NCBI RefSeq assembly: GCF_036785885.1
Contig: NC_092314.1
Span: 13,351,638-13,415,637 of the forward strand
Source: Coffea arabica
Taxonomy: Eukaryota; Streptophyta; Magnoliopsida; Gentianales; Rubiaceae
Reading direction: 5' to 3'
DNA: 64,000 bases
Shown: positions 1-12,300 of the stretch, piece after piece
Layout: every line of letters starts with the position of its first letter
Numbering within the stretch: position 1 is the first letter of the stretch
The notes under the pieces: generated by a model
What the model was told of the DNA's origin: nothing
The model's database searches: none
What the model saw: the letters and a program-made list of their open reading frames with translations, nothing else
Made by a program: the position numbers and the translations under genes

Positions 1-203
1 GACGAATGGCCACAAGACGCCTCCACGTATCTGAAGCCCGCTCTACCGATGCCTCCAAAGGATGGACTCCTTTAATGTATTTGGCATGCATGAACTTTGC
101 CCAAATGGACTCTCCAAGCCTAAAGCGCCACCATAGTTTAGCAGCAAAAGCCCATGCCATGTCCTTAAAGGACCGAAAACCCAGACCCCCTTCATCTATG
201 GGA
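1..203 (-). pseudogene. LINE (non-LTR retrotransposon) reverse transcriptase C-terminal fragment
   Basis: The minus strand reads through without a stop as a peptide with motifs such as EGGLGFRSFKDMAWAFAAK, LWWRF and WAKFMHAKYIKG, ending in SDTWRRLVAIR. This matches the region just after the reverse transcriptase domain of plant LINE polyproteins, before the zf-RVT domain. Only about 67 codons are in the window; upstream parts of the ORF are absent to the right (the next bases are AT-rich noncoding DNA) and the rest lies beyond the left edge. It lies downstream of exon 2 of the CslG-A gene, so it may sit in an intron of that gene or mark its truncation. Confidence 0.7.
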
Positions 204-374
204 AAACAATGTATATCGAATTTATAGTCCTTCAATTTTGCACTATAAACTTCAATTTTGGATACTTTACATCATAAATTTTTTATTTTAGATATTTTGC
301 ACCATAAACTATCGAATTTATCACATTTAAGTCCAATAAATAACAATGTACCAAAATTAGAGGCATAGAGGACT

Positions 375-1160
375 CAAAAAATCAATGATAATGTGTTGCA
401 ATTAGTCACAAGGAGCCAAGGTATCACAGTTAGAACAAAACAATACATTGTTATTAATTTGCACCATTCTTTATCTCATTAATGTTGCTAATAATATTAA
501 TCATTGGAACTAGGGCTGTTCACGAACTCGCGAGCGGCTCAAATACAAGCTCGAATCGAGCTCGGTCAATATCGAGCTCGAGCTCAAAAACATTAAGTTC
601 GTTCGCCAGCTCGATTATATATATTTTTTTTAATAGTAAAATTACATATATATCCGTAATATTTTATTATTTATTAAAAAAATTATAATTTTATTCATTT
701 TTAAAAATAAAAATAATTTTTTTTATTTTTTAAGCTCGAGTTCGACTCAACTTTAAGTCAAGTTCAAAGTCGAGCTTGATATTTTAAACTCGTCGAACTC
801 GAGCTCAAATTCGAGATTCATAAAATTAACTGAAGGCTCGACTCGATTAGGTCAAAACTCGACTCGATTCGGTTCATTTGCACCCCTAATTAGAACCATC
901 ATTATATATTGAACATTGTCAAAAGGAGCCAAGAGATTAGAGATAGAATAAAATGATACATTGTCATTAATGTACACAATCCTTTATCTCATTAATTTTG
1001 CTAAAAATATTAGTGATCGAGACCATAAAAATTGATCACTATATGTTGAAATTGGTCAAAGAGAGCCAAGAGATTAGAGATAGGATAAAATGATACATTG
1101 TCATTAATTTAAACCATTCTTTATCTTGTTAATTTTGCTAATCTTGTCATCGATTGAACT
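375..1160. repeat. Three-copy tandem repeat of about 130 bp
   Basis: Three diverged copies share the blocks 'gagccaag', 'atacattg(t)cattaat' and 'ctttatctcattaattttgcta'. They lie at about 375-510, 890-1024 and 1025-1160. A 378 bp MITE (511-888) splits the first copy from the second. No coding potential. Confidence 0.6.
511..888. mobile_element. hAT-type MITE, CTCGAG-rich family
   Basis: It starts TAGGGCTGTTC and ends with the complement of TAGGGGTGCAAATG. Flanks are an 8 bp target duplication with one change: attggaac (503-510) and attagaac (889-896). The subterminal parts are full of 'gagctcgag' style repeats in opposite orientation and the middle is AT-rich. Non-autonomous, no ORF. Related copies lie at 21918-22314, 27297-27779 and 49909-50334. 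Confidence 0.8.
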
Positions 1161-1435
1161 TAAATAGAACAAACTTAAGCGTTTAGTCTGCAAGGTGTCT
1201 AAAATTAAAAATTTAGGGCATAAAATGTCCAGAATTAAAGTTTAAGGTGTAGAGTGAAAAAGTGGTATAAGTTTTTAGTTAGTCCAAAAACAAAACTGAC
1301 ACTCTTGATAAATATATTGCGACATGAAGAATAGAAAGGATCGTAAATGCAGTTCTACCTAAGAAAAATAAATGTTGATGACGTGAAATTTTTCTACTTA
1401 GTTCATGATAAAAATTAGCAGGAAGAATTGCAAAC

Positions 1436-4345
1436 CTGAATCACTGCAGGATGATCCTGACGAGTGAATTCTTTATTCCATTTGATAAAAGCTTCATGCT
1501 CTTCCTCGCTTGTAATGTATTCAGAAACCTTTCCACTCTCGACCACATTTTCTATTCTTTTCTTCATCTGCTCGTACATTATCTAGAAGATAATGGGGAT
1601 CAGATATATATAAAAAAAAAAAAAAAATCGGTTCGTTTAATATCATCACTAACTGAAATTAATCCTTAAATATCATACAACTTTGTACATAATATTTTTA
1701 ACCCAATATTCGAGAAAATGTTTTAACTACCTTTCAACAAAATCATATACGCATACCCCTTAAAAAAAAATGTAGTCTTACCCTAGATTGAAAATAACCA
1801 TTCTGTTTCAAGTCTTTTGGCATGCCAAATTGAGTCTTGTGGTGACTTTTTCTTGTCCTTCTTATATTTTCCTGTTGTTGGTTAGCCCGTTTACAAGGGA
1901 GGTGGCCAGAAAATAATGTCCAAGAAAACAGAACAGAAATATCTATTTCAAAAAGAAATTGAAAATACACTGCTGATTAATCAGAATACAACATTTGATC
2001 AGTTACGTCAGTGAGATAAAGTGGTTGGTAAATCACAATCCTTTTTGTTGACCAACAAAGCGAAATCAAATTGGAATTGTGGAACTATGACTATCATCTT
2101 TTGGCATCTTCATATGGGTCCAAATGAATCACTATTACATCTTGCAGTAATAATCATAGCTGCAAGTCCTTTTCAAGCTAGGCCACTCTGCTTAGACCAC
2201 TGACACAGAAAGTTTGTCTCATCAAGAGCAGGGTTCTTCTTTTTTTTTTTTAAAAGAATTTGAAACATAACAGATAGACTTCATCAAGAATAGGTTTAGA
2301 ATAAACTGGGACAACTCCCTAGGAATTAGTACATCTCATATATTAAGTAAATCGGTTTATTTATTTATTCTATTAGACTAACAATTGAAAAATGATTAAA
2401 TAGTTAGTGTTTTAGGTGCCAACTGAGGATGGTCACTTAACATAGAGAGTAAGGAGGAAGAAAAATTTCTAGAAATACAGATGAAACGCTGATTTCTATT
2501 CACCAGATTGTGATACACTTATTTCTAGTTTCTTCTCACTCAAAAACAAACATTATTACTACTCTTTTTTTGTTATTTATTTATTTGGGCCTAGGCTACA
2601 CTGAAAGACTATATAAGTCCAATTAATACCTCACAAAAGTGGATGGCTACTGAGCAATTGAGTCAATGACCATCTATGTGAACCTTTTTCCTTTTTGGTG
2701 GGGACAATGGCTTTCTATCTTGATCTCTACCACCTGATCAGTCTTAGGGCTGTCAACGGGTCGGGTCCGGGCCGGAATTCATTATTTCGGACCCGGACCC
2801 GAATTACTATGCCGGATCCGGACCCGATTCGTTTATCCGACGGGTCTTTTATTATACTTTTCGGATCCGGATCCGGCGGTCCCGAATCCGGATCCGGGTC
2901 TACCCGAACAAATTTACCAAATTTTATAATTTCTAATAAAAATGAGAAAAAAATATACTTGTAAACTAATTTCTAACTAATGCAAAGAAAAAATCAAATA
3001 AGAAAAGAAATCAAATTAACTTTATTAAAATACATCACCCTAATCAAATTATATTGATAAATATATATTTTTTAAATTATTAATTCATTTATATCCGGAT
3101 TCGGGTCTAATACGGGCCGGAATACAATATTCCGTATCCGACCCGTTTTTTTGTTTGACAAAACGGATCCGGATCCGGATCCGGGAAACGGAATTAAATC
3201 CCTACCCATACCCGCAATAATTTCACGGATCCGGTCCGGATCCGGATCTAGACCCGACCCATTGACAGGCCTAATCAATCTATGATAAAAGAGGCATGGA
3301 GGGCATTTTTTTCCTTTGGGTTCTTATTCCAATACTAAAACTCAATAACAAAGGCTGACATAAAAGAAACAACTATATATGTATACATATAGAATTTAGA
3401 ATTTCTTACTGGCAATTCCTCTCACTCAACTCAACTCAACCCAAGCTTCCCCAAACAACTGTATATATCATCTTGTTTGTGTAGATATAGGGTTATCAAT
3501 AAAAGATACAAAACTGACTAGCACACCCTTGAAACCAATTTTCTTTTCATTTTTTGGTTGTTAATTCTTATGGCCAAATTAACAGTTTCAATTAAGTCAA
3601 AAGAACTAAGGGGCGTACTTTATACTATTATAGGTATCCAAACCACCGGGGCTTTGCTAAAAAAAAAATAAAAAGGAATGGAAAAATATTTTAAAATAGT
3701 AAAATGACAAAAAATTTAAGGCCAAAAAAAAAATGATACTATTAGAAATTAGAAAGTCAAGTTGAAAAAGTTTACCTTAATTTTGTCAGTTTCAGAGTTG
3801 AGGGTATACTTTGATCTGAAATATGCCTCCGGACACCTGTCCAGGACCTTGTTCTCCCTGCAAAAAGGTAACCAATGGGTTCCAAATTTAGCAGCTTCCA
3901 TGAAAGCAAAGAGAGTTAGCTCTGAGCCTCCATCATCAGAAACATAAACCGAAAGCTTCTCTGTCGGATAATCATAAGCCAAAACTGACAAAGCTGTGTT
4001 AACAACATTAACAGGTGGTTCTTTGTAAGGATCAGCAGTGCATATAAAGATGTCTAAATCCGGAAAATCCTTCTTGTCTACAGTTTTTTCAAGGTTTTCT
4101 GGGAATACTTCGCGAGTAACGGGACATATTCGAAATCCCTGACCCGTGGGCCACATGAAAGCCAGAAGAAGATCAGAGATGAACATGGAAATGGATATGA
4201 AGAAAGAGAGTATGGAAGTGGAGGAGAAGAGATTGAGGGCATGATGAAATAGTAGTAATAGAAGAGCAATAGAGTAAATAACAGCAAAGATACGGTTGAA
4301 TATGGTGCGATGCAGGGGTCTAACAGAGTGAAGGGGAGGCTCCAT
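1436..4345 (-). CDS. Cellulose synthase-like protein G, copy A (exons 1-2 only)
   Basis: Two exons are visible. Exon 1 is 3776-4345 (190 codons, start MEPPLHSVRPLHR, donor AAG|GTAAAC). Exon 2 is 1436-1582 (49 codons, acceptor TCTAG|ATAATG, donor CAG|GTTTGC). Exon 1 encodes two N-terminal membrane segments and the start of the GT2 domain, with the first catalytic motif VSDDGGSELTLF. Exon 2 encodes the conserved MYEQMKKRIENVVESG stretch. The family transfers sugars from nucleotide sugars at endomembranes; some CslG/CslM members glucuronosylate triterpenoids. No frameshift or stop is seen. Exon 3 and later are absent from 1-1435, where TE sequence is found, so the gene either continues beyond the left edge through a long intron or is truncated. 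An in-frame upstream ATG at 4447 would add 34 codons. Intron 1 carries a hAT MITE. Confidence 0.8.
2745..3273. mobile_element. hAT-type MITE with GC-rich termini in intron 1 of CslG-A
   Basis: It starts TAGGGCTGTCAACGGG and ends with the complement of TAGGCCTGTCAATGGG. Flanks are an 8 bp duplication with one change: atcagtct (2737-2744) and atcaatct (3274-3281). The ends are rich in GGATCCGG-type repeats, so ORFs in them are low-complexity artefacts. No coding sequence. Confidence 0.82.
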
Positions 4346-4599
4346 GGATTTGCTGATATATTTTGTGAGTTTGACTTGGATTATACTTGTTTGGGGCTGT
4401 GGAAGTCTGGAAGATGAAACTGCAGTCCACAAGAAGATGTAACCCAAGTCAAACGGGCAAAATATAACCCAACTCCAGCTACTAATCCTTTTTTGTCCTT
4501 TTCATAAATGACATATCATGAAAGACTTTTAGGCAATTTTTACAAAAGAATAAATAACTAGGATAATTACACATTCATACATACATGCATATATATATA

Positions 4600-4634
4600 C
4601 TAGGCGTTGTGCCCCGCGAGCTTCGTGGGGTGCC
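4600..4634 (-). other. Helitron 3' terminus: hairpin plus CTAG
   Basis: On the minus strand a stem CCCC-A-CGA / TCG-C-GGGG with loop AGC (about 4612-4630) is followed 8 bases later by CTAG and then host T. This is the standard Helitron 3' end, which acts as the transposition stop signal. One A.C mismatch lies in the stem. Confidence 0.85.
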
Positions 4635-5014
4635 CATTATGTATGTTAACGATATATGATTTTGATTGATTTGTATTGATATAAAACACTATAATTGATT
4701 TATATATATTGATTAGATGGATATAGAATTTTTATTTATTTGTATGTATTGGATGTAGATAGGATTTTCAGTGACTTGTATATTTTTTGGATATTTAATA
4801 AGTGAATAAATATAAAAAGAATTTGTAATTTTTTCATATTTAATATTTTTGGTATTATATATATTTTGGAGAAAATTAATAAATAAGCGAATAAATATAA
4901 AGAAGGAGGGAAAATTGTATACATAGAAATAGCATTAAAGTTATAATTATTTCATATAAATAACATATGTTACATGTTAATATCAAGTGGTATTATTGCG
5001 GTGGAGATGTTTGA

Positions 5015-6334
5015 TTATGATTCTTGAATAAAGTTTCTGCTGAACAGGTGCAGACGATAATTGTTTTCATTGAGAAGTGTGAATAGAATGACATTTCCTT
5101 CATATAGGAAGTGTTTTTGTGCGAATGTTGGCCAACCTTCTGTTATTTCTATTCCTTCTAGTTGAAAGATCCATCGGGTTTTAGCGTAATAGCAATTGAT
5201 GATTCCTGCGTCATTTGTTTGTATATGTGATGGTATATCACCGATGAGTACCTGAGATAGAAAAGGGGTAAAAAATGTGGTTGTATTATGAAAGGAGAAT
5301 AGGAATGTATTGTATGAATTATATTGATTGGAATGTAATTTATATGAAACTGACCAATGATTTGAGATCGTCTGCTTTTAGCATTATATAAAATGAGAAG
5401 TGCGTCATTAGTCTTTCTTCTTCTGTGAAGAGCACTTTTGTTACAAGAAAAGGAAAGGGTTAATTTATTTTATAATAGAGAGATAAGATTGTTGTATAAA
5501 GAAAGAGTTGCTTACTGCATCCAATTGATGATTGTGAATGATTGAGGAGGATGTTCCATTCATGACAAGCTAAACAGTTATTTGGATTGTATATGGCAAC
5601 TCTAAAGACCATACATCCGACGTGTAAAAAACGAAGAATGGAGCCATTCTGTATGTTGTGGTCTTGTATGAATTTGTTCCATCCAGATAGCTGAAAACTG
5701 GTATCGAGTTTGATGAACCATGTGCGATTTCCATTTCGTATAATCATTGTGTTTGTCCAGTAGTTTCTCAAATGTGGATAGAATGATGGATTAATTCTCT
5801 GGAAAGAAAAGGATAAGGTATAGTATAAAGTATGTGAAAATGAAGATATGTAAGCATGAAGTTTATTGGTTTACCAATCCTTCTGGGTTTGCTTGTCTAT
5901 ATTCAACGAGGAATGAGCTTGGTGATGAAGCTGAGATTTTGATAGATGCATAATTTATAGGTGGTGAGTGGAAAATAAATAAGCTATATTTTAGTGAAGA
6001 GAGTGTAAAATGTATAATATGTGAATATAAGATGAGAAAACTTACTGGATAATAGTTCTGGTGGTGGATAGTTGGATATGAATGATGTGAGCCAATTTGA
6101 TGCATCAAAGTGTGATGACCAATGCTGAAGATCGGGTTGAATAAATCTGGAACCTATAGCTCTTATGAAGTTGGTGCTGATTTCATATGTAAAGCTGTTA
6201 TTGGATATTGGGGTTGCTTGGATTACTTGAAGTGCTTGTCCATTAATAGTATGAAGATAAAACAGGCAAGTTATCAGGTGGTCGTTTTCTTCTATTGTTT
6301 CTATTGACCAATCTATGAAAGTTGGTATTGCCAT
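5015..6334 (-). CDS. Helitron-carried protein with two B3-like DNA-binding domains
   Basis: Reading leftwards, the first exon starts MAIPTFIDWSIETIEEN at 6334 and is followed by about five exons, ending in RNFIQES-stop at 5015. The exon ending near 5514 encodes NGNRTWFIKLDTSFQLSGW, then KFIQDHNIQNGSILRFLHVG and FRVAIYNP. The last exon (about 5015-5250) encodes RWIFQLEGIEITEGWPTF, then HFLYEGNVILFTLL. Both show the plant B3 pattern: a basic strand, GW..F, then a turn and G..(L/I)xF before a closing strand. Likely donors CCA|GTAAGT, TTG|GTAAAC and GCA|GTAAGC are visible. The gene lies downstream of the RPA-like gene in the same orientation, inside the Helitron. I infer a nuclear DNA-binding protein; whether it helps transposition or is captured host sequence is unknown. 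Small exon limits are uncertain. Confidence 0.6.
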
Positions 6335-6837
6335 GAGTTTTCTGGGTTGTTTGATTTTAGTTATATTTACTTATGCTTATGGTATTTATAGTGGTTGTTG
6401 TTGGTGGATAACATGTGATATGAGTGGGTGAATTTTTGTATTATTGTTATATTTTTTTTATGTATTACTTTGGTGGACATGTGAATATACAGTAATGGAT
6501 TGGAAAAAGACAAGAAGTTATTATTTTGTTTTGTTAGTATTTTGATGAAACTGTTGTCATGTGAATATATAATTCTGTTGAGATGTGTCAGATGGATTGG
6601 AGTAAAGAGAGCTAATAAAGTAACATAAGTAGTGTGGGATATTAATGATGCAGTTTTACATAGGTTTTCTAGGAAAGCAAACAAAAATATATCCTGCTTT
6701 TTTCATGTTTACTTTGTAGATAAGCAGATGACAACAAAATGCGATAGATAGTGGCAGGGAATCAAAAGTATGAAGACAGATGGATAGCTGGTTACAGGTG
6801 ATTTTTTGAAAAGTGTGTCACGTTGAGACAATGGATT

Positions 6838-9227
6838 TCATGTGAGCTTCTGATGCTTAGATTCATTGTCAAATTCTTTGTCTAAGCTTCGTTTGGCGGA
6901 TGGTGCTGCTATTGGAATGGGAGATTGAGGGATATCTGTTGTGTGAGATATAGAAGATCCAGCTGAGGCAATATTTTTGTAGATTGAGCTTGGAGTGGCA
7001 GGAGGTGCAGATTCGTCAGCTGGTGTGATGAGGTCTTCAGATGCAGTTATTGTCTGAATTAACTCTTTTGCTTGTGATTCTGGTGTTTTTTGGTCAGTTG
7101 TGTGCTCCAGAAGAGGAGGGGTTGATGATTGATCAGGGAGAAAAGCAGTCAGGAAATAGAGGGGTGTAAATTGTCTGTGAGATGGTAGATATGATCTCAT
7201 CTCACAGAGCAATGTTTGTTTTTCAATTCTTTGATTGATTATATCAACAGGAATTGGGAGTTGCTGCGTTATTGTAAAAAAATGTAAATTAAGTAATGAA
7301 AATAGCGAAGTGTGTTGAATAGTTTATTTATAGATAAGAGTAATGTAATATATACCTTGGTATATCTGTCGTAGATTTCAGCAGCAGTCATATCAAGGAG
7401 AGCTTCAGCATATTTTTCTTCAGCAGCAACAGTTAGGTAGCCAGTGTCGTCATGTATGTTGAGCTGGAGTTTTGCTCTGTAAAAGTGATAAGATCAAAGT
7501 TAGGTGATGCATATTATTAGTAGTGTAAAAATGGAATTATATAATTGATTGAATTGAAATACATACTTTGGTTTTGGCTTTGTGTCTTTTGTTTCGCAGA
7601 AGTTGCAGTCAAATTCAATATCCATCATTGCTCCAGTTGATTTACCGCATGTAGGACAGCTGGGAATAAAAAACTTCTGGTCGATGTTAACTATTGATGG
7701 AGTTCCTTTGATCCAGAAGTTTTTGATCTATTGGAAATAAGAGAGTTAGAAATAATGATCAATGTAAAGAAATTATTTATGTAAATTTTTTGTGGCAGAG
7801 CATGTAAGAGGAAAAATGTATGTTACCAGTTCTGAAGAGGCAATGATCTGTGAGATTGGCCTTATTTGAGTATGTGGAGGAGCAAGGATTTTTTGATTGA
7901 TTTTTTCATAGAGTTTCTGGCTGATGACCTTTTGAATATATGCTCTATTTTCATCACACCTACAATATTTGTTTAAATTTTCGTTATATTTATTTGTTAA
8001 TGTGAAAGTGTCTGTGATTGAGAATAGGAAAGAAAGAATTATATACCAAGTTTGTAGTGAAGCTGTTTCTTGCAACGGTGGGTCAAGGATGATTGTACTA
8101 TTGGGACGAGTAGCAATGTCAATTCCTTCAATTGTTATTTGTCAAAAGAGAAAAAGAAGGCAGAACAGAGTATTTGATTAGAGATATTAGTTTTCATGAG
8201 TTAATTGAGTTATGATTTTAAAGATAAGTAGTATACTGACCATAGTATGTTGTGATCTTTGGGCGTACAAGCAGAACTATTGGACATGTGTGAATAATGT
8301 TCATGAGCTGAACTCCTTCGATATAAATATATGGTTCCCACATGGTGAAGATCATTGGTCTGCATCTGAAAAATATATAGATATTAATGTATAAAAAAGA
8401 TAATTTATGATATGGATATTTGATTGAATCAAAAGATGGACTGTATGCAAGAGTGTTTAGTAAGATAGTGAGGCAAAGGTTTACTCAGGATTAACAGCGA
8501 TGAATCTGCGAATTGTGCGTGGTCCTCTTGCTGTTGATATTATAGATTCTGGGAATCCTTGAATTAAAGCACAAAGGAGATCTGGACAGATAAGGTCATT
8601 CAATAAATATAATCTGTCAGCATTAATAAACTTAAGGTATATATGCTTGTATTAGAAAAATGATGAAAGTAAAGATAGACTTACTAAATCTGATGGAATC
8701 ATTGTTTTTATATTTGTCAAGATTCCAGAAGGAAGTTAATGGGAATCGATTGTGCAGGGTCAGCTCATTTTGTTTCTGTGCTTGCTTGATGAAAGTTGTT
8801 TTGGTTATGGTTAGTTGCCATGGCACAGAACCAGCTTGGTTTCTTTCATCAGTGATGGCTGAAATAGCAGCATTGCCAATGTAGTAAGTACGGTAGAGAT
8901 GAAGCTTGGTGTCTGCATAATTTACATCTCTAGTGAAAGCAATTCCTTGGATGGATTCATTCTGTAGAGGAAATGGTTATCAATTAGTTGAAAATATGAT
9001 GATAAATAAATTTGAGGATGGAAAATATTTATTTCTATACTTGGAACTTTTTTAATGCTACAAATTTATAATGTTGAATTTACCTGTTCATCAGCAAACA
9101 TGAAACGCTGGAATGTGTTATGATCTTTTCCTGGGAAGATGTTTGTTTTTTCAATGAGGATCACTTTTATCATCCACTCGCTTGATTTGTCTGTCAAGGT
9201 ACTGACAGTGGTGCATCTATCTTCCAT
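6838..9227 (-). CDS. Helitron-carried replication protein A 70 kDa (RPA1)-like protein
   Basis: About nine exons, start MEDRCTTVSTLTDKSSEWMI at 9227, stop at 6838. Exons by splice sites: 9084-9227, 8685-8961, 8485-8630, 8241-8365, 8047 to about 8133, about 7829-7961, about 7567-7730, about 7357-7480 and 6838 to about 7264. Early exons hold OB-fold-like sequence (SEWMIKVILIEKT; FPLTSFWNLDKY; MIFTMWEPYIYIEG). A later exon has a zinc-ribbon pair, CPTCGKS...FDCNFCE, as in the RPA large-subunit C-terminal domain. The tail is Pro/Ser/Thr-rich with a basic end. Plant Helitrons often carry RPA-like genes, probably to bind single-stranded DNA during rolling-circle transposition. It lies about 100 bp after the Rep-helicase stop, same strand. 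No stop was noticed in the exons read. Confidence 0.75.
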
Positions 9228-9333
9228 ATCTGAAGTATAAAATATGAAAAATATATTGTTAGTGACAGAGATATGTAAATATATAGAGCAAGAAGTAAAA
9301 CTATTTGTAATTAAAGATATTGAGGTTAAGTAC

Positions 9334-12300
9334 TTAATCATGAGTTGCAGCTGCCAGAATTTCCTGATAAACTACATTGCGTGTAGAATTATGGGATAAA
9401 GAATCAGATGCAACAAGTCTAAGCAGAATTTTAACATTATCAGCTGTTTTGGCTCTTGATAATGCAACATACAATTGACCATGCGAAAATACTGGTTCTT
9501 TCAAATATAATCCTACAAAATCAAGTGTTTGTCCCTGTGCTTTGTTAATTGTCATAGCAAAACAGAGAGAGATTGGAAATTGAGTGCGTTTGAAAGGGAT
9601 TGGATATGATTCATCATTAGAGCTATGCAATGGAATGCGAGGAATGAAAACTTGTTTACCAGAATGAATTCCAACAGAAATTTGTGCATGAATAACATTT
9701 TTGTTGAAATGTAAACAAATCAAACGTGTTCCATTGCATAATCCTTGTGCAGGATTGAGATTTCTTAGAAGTATAACTGGGCAATTCTGCTTCAAAATCA
9801 GTTCATGTGGGGGTAATCCTGGAGGGTGAATAGTATTTAAGAAGTCACCGTGATCTGCTTGTTTGGTTGGATCTATGGTTTGATCGAAGCTGATGTATTT
9901 GATTTCTTCACCTGGGAATTTCTGGATCAAAGTTTGGTTGACCTCGTGGACAATATCATTTGTTGTACTGAGAATGACTCTATTAATCATTGCAGAATTG
10001 TTGGGCAGAAAGTCAGACAGTGATGGATAAACAATGTTGATGAGGGAGTTTAATGATATTTCATCATTAATAAAAGGAATGATCATAGGAGAAGGTAACT
10101 GGATTTTGTCATCTGCAATAGTTGGCTGTGTTCCATCTCCAATGTTTAGCAAAAGATTTGAAAATGATGGGTCCAAAGATGCCCTCATGTTTTCAGTCAG
10201 CCGTATCTTTTGAAGGTGTGGCCAGAGATATGAATTGATAAGTGATGCAGAGATGTAATCTTCCTTTTGGCCTTTCCTTACTACTGGAAGAGTCTGCCGA
10301 AAATCGCCACCGAAAACAATGATTTTACCACCAAAGATGTGATCAGAACTTAACAAGTCTCTAAGAAATCTGTCAAGGGACTCGATTGCATATTTTTTTG
10401 CCATTGCTGCTTCATCCCATATTATGAGCTTTGCACTCTTGATTAACTGAGAGATTGCACTTTGTTTAGAAAGATTACATGTGCTGCTGGCTTCATGATG
10501 GAGAGGGATTTTGAAGCGTGAATGAGCAGTACGACCTCCTGGAAGTATTGATGCAGCTGCTCCTGATGTTGCAGTTGCTAATGCAATGTCTCCTTTTGAT
10601 CTAATTGTTGCAAGGAGTGCTTTATAGAGAAAAGATTTTCCCGTACCACCAGGACCGTCAATGAAGAATGCAGCTGGAGTGTTTGTATTAACTTTTTCCA
10701 TTATTTTGTCAAATGCAAATTGCTGTCCAGGATTGAACATAGAGACTGCTGCTAAATCTTCTCTAGAGACATGTATGTCAACTTCAGCTTGTATTTCTTT
10801 TGCAAGACAGATAGAGCGAGAATCTGGAATGAAGTCTGAGAAACCATAATCCTTTATACTTTTTCCCATTATCTGTAAATATTGATCAATCAAAGCAAGG
10901 ACTTTCATGATGATTTCATTTTCTGATAAAGAAGAGTCTGCTGCAATGTCCTCTGATAAGAATGGTTGAAATCTTGACCAAAGTTGTTGTGGATCAGCTG
11001 GTGAACAATGGACCAAGATAACTGCAAATAGCTGCCTTAAACATTGTGGCATTCCGTAGAGAATAGCTTCTGATAAGCACTCTTCGGCTCCGTTGTCTAT
11101 TTGAAGGAAACCTCGCAATTCTGCAGCTTCTTTAAATGAAGAAGCTAGATAACCATTAACTGTTTTCAGGTCATCAAAAGATGTGGGTTTTCGAACATGC
11201 ATCAGCAGTATTCTGAGATAATACCTCTCTCCTTCAATTGGATGTGCTGTTATAACACGTCCAATGACCTGTCCTCTCTTTCTAGTGTACCATATTCTAT
11301 CATCTGCATCCCAGACAAAATGCTGAGGAAACTCTTTGTACAGAAGATTGAGGCTTTCTGCATGTTCATTTGTCCGATTCATTGCAAAGAATTCTGCTAG
11401 CATTGTTCGTGAAAGCCTGTCGTCTGTAATTATATCTGTCAATGGACGATTCTCGTCAAAGCACATTGATTGGTAGTTTTCAAGATGTAAATGAAGCAAA
11501 ATAACTGATGGATTGATAACACTGAGATCAAAAGCATATATCCTCCAGATAGCTTCAGGTGCACATACCCATCTTGCGGATTGGAAATTTTTTATCTCAT
11601 CAATGACTTGATTTGCTTGCTCAGCTGTCAACTGGTACATCACCCTATCATGACCCTTGTATATATATTTGTAGATGTACTTTACAGCTTCAATGGCAGA
11701 ACATATTTCAACATTGATGTGACAATCATATTTTGCAAGAAGATATGGATTGTAGGGGACAATCCATCGATTATCTAACTCATGTTCTCTGATATAGATC
11801 TTGGTGCCATCATCCCGTCTTCTGTATATAGGATATGAATTTTTGCCATGCTTTGTGTACTCTGAAAAATCTTTCGGATAGTTATTTCTGCACTTGTGAT
11901 TCTGTTTCATACAAGGATTACTTGGATTCATTGATCCACATGGTCCATGAAGCATGTGCTTTATAACCAAAGAATATAAGTATGGTGCCTTGTGTCTATC
12001 AGGAAGCTCTGCACAAACAATTTTGTCGTATTCTTCTGGTGAGAACATCTTTGATTGTTCCTTTAAGATGATCAAGAAATGAGCATGTGGCAAACCTCTT
12101 TTTTGGAATTCGATAACATAGGTGTAAGCAACAACACGACCAAAAAGATGTTTCTTGAAAAGATCTTCTTTCAATTGCTCTATTTTTGCACGAAATACTC
12201 GTGTTATCAAGTCAGGCCGATTCTGAGCTTCATCTGTGTGAAGCAAATGGTTCTTGATTTCAGGCCAAGACGAATTACAGGTCATTGTAAGGAAGATATC

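Larger units (their letters stand above)
228..1265. mobile_element. Probable Mutator-like TIR element with internal tandem repeats
   Basis: The left end (about 228-310, 'cttcaattttgcac...aaattttttattttagatattttgcacc') resembles the reverse complement of the right end (about 1185-1260, 'aggtgtctaaaattaaaaatttagggcataaa'). This gives imperfect terminal inverted repeats of about 80 bp. The interior holds a three-copy tandem repeat that is itself interrupted by a hAT MITE. No coding region is seen and the target duplication is not clear. Confidence 0.4.

Noticed and set aside
2695..3278. Gly/Ser/Arg-rich ORFs (89 and 68 codons)
   Set aside because: They lie in the GC-rich ends of a hAT MITE and reflect the GGATCCGG-type repeats.
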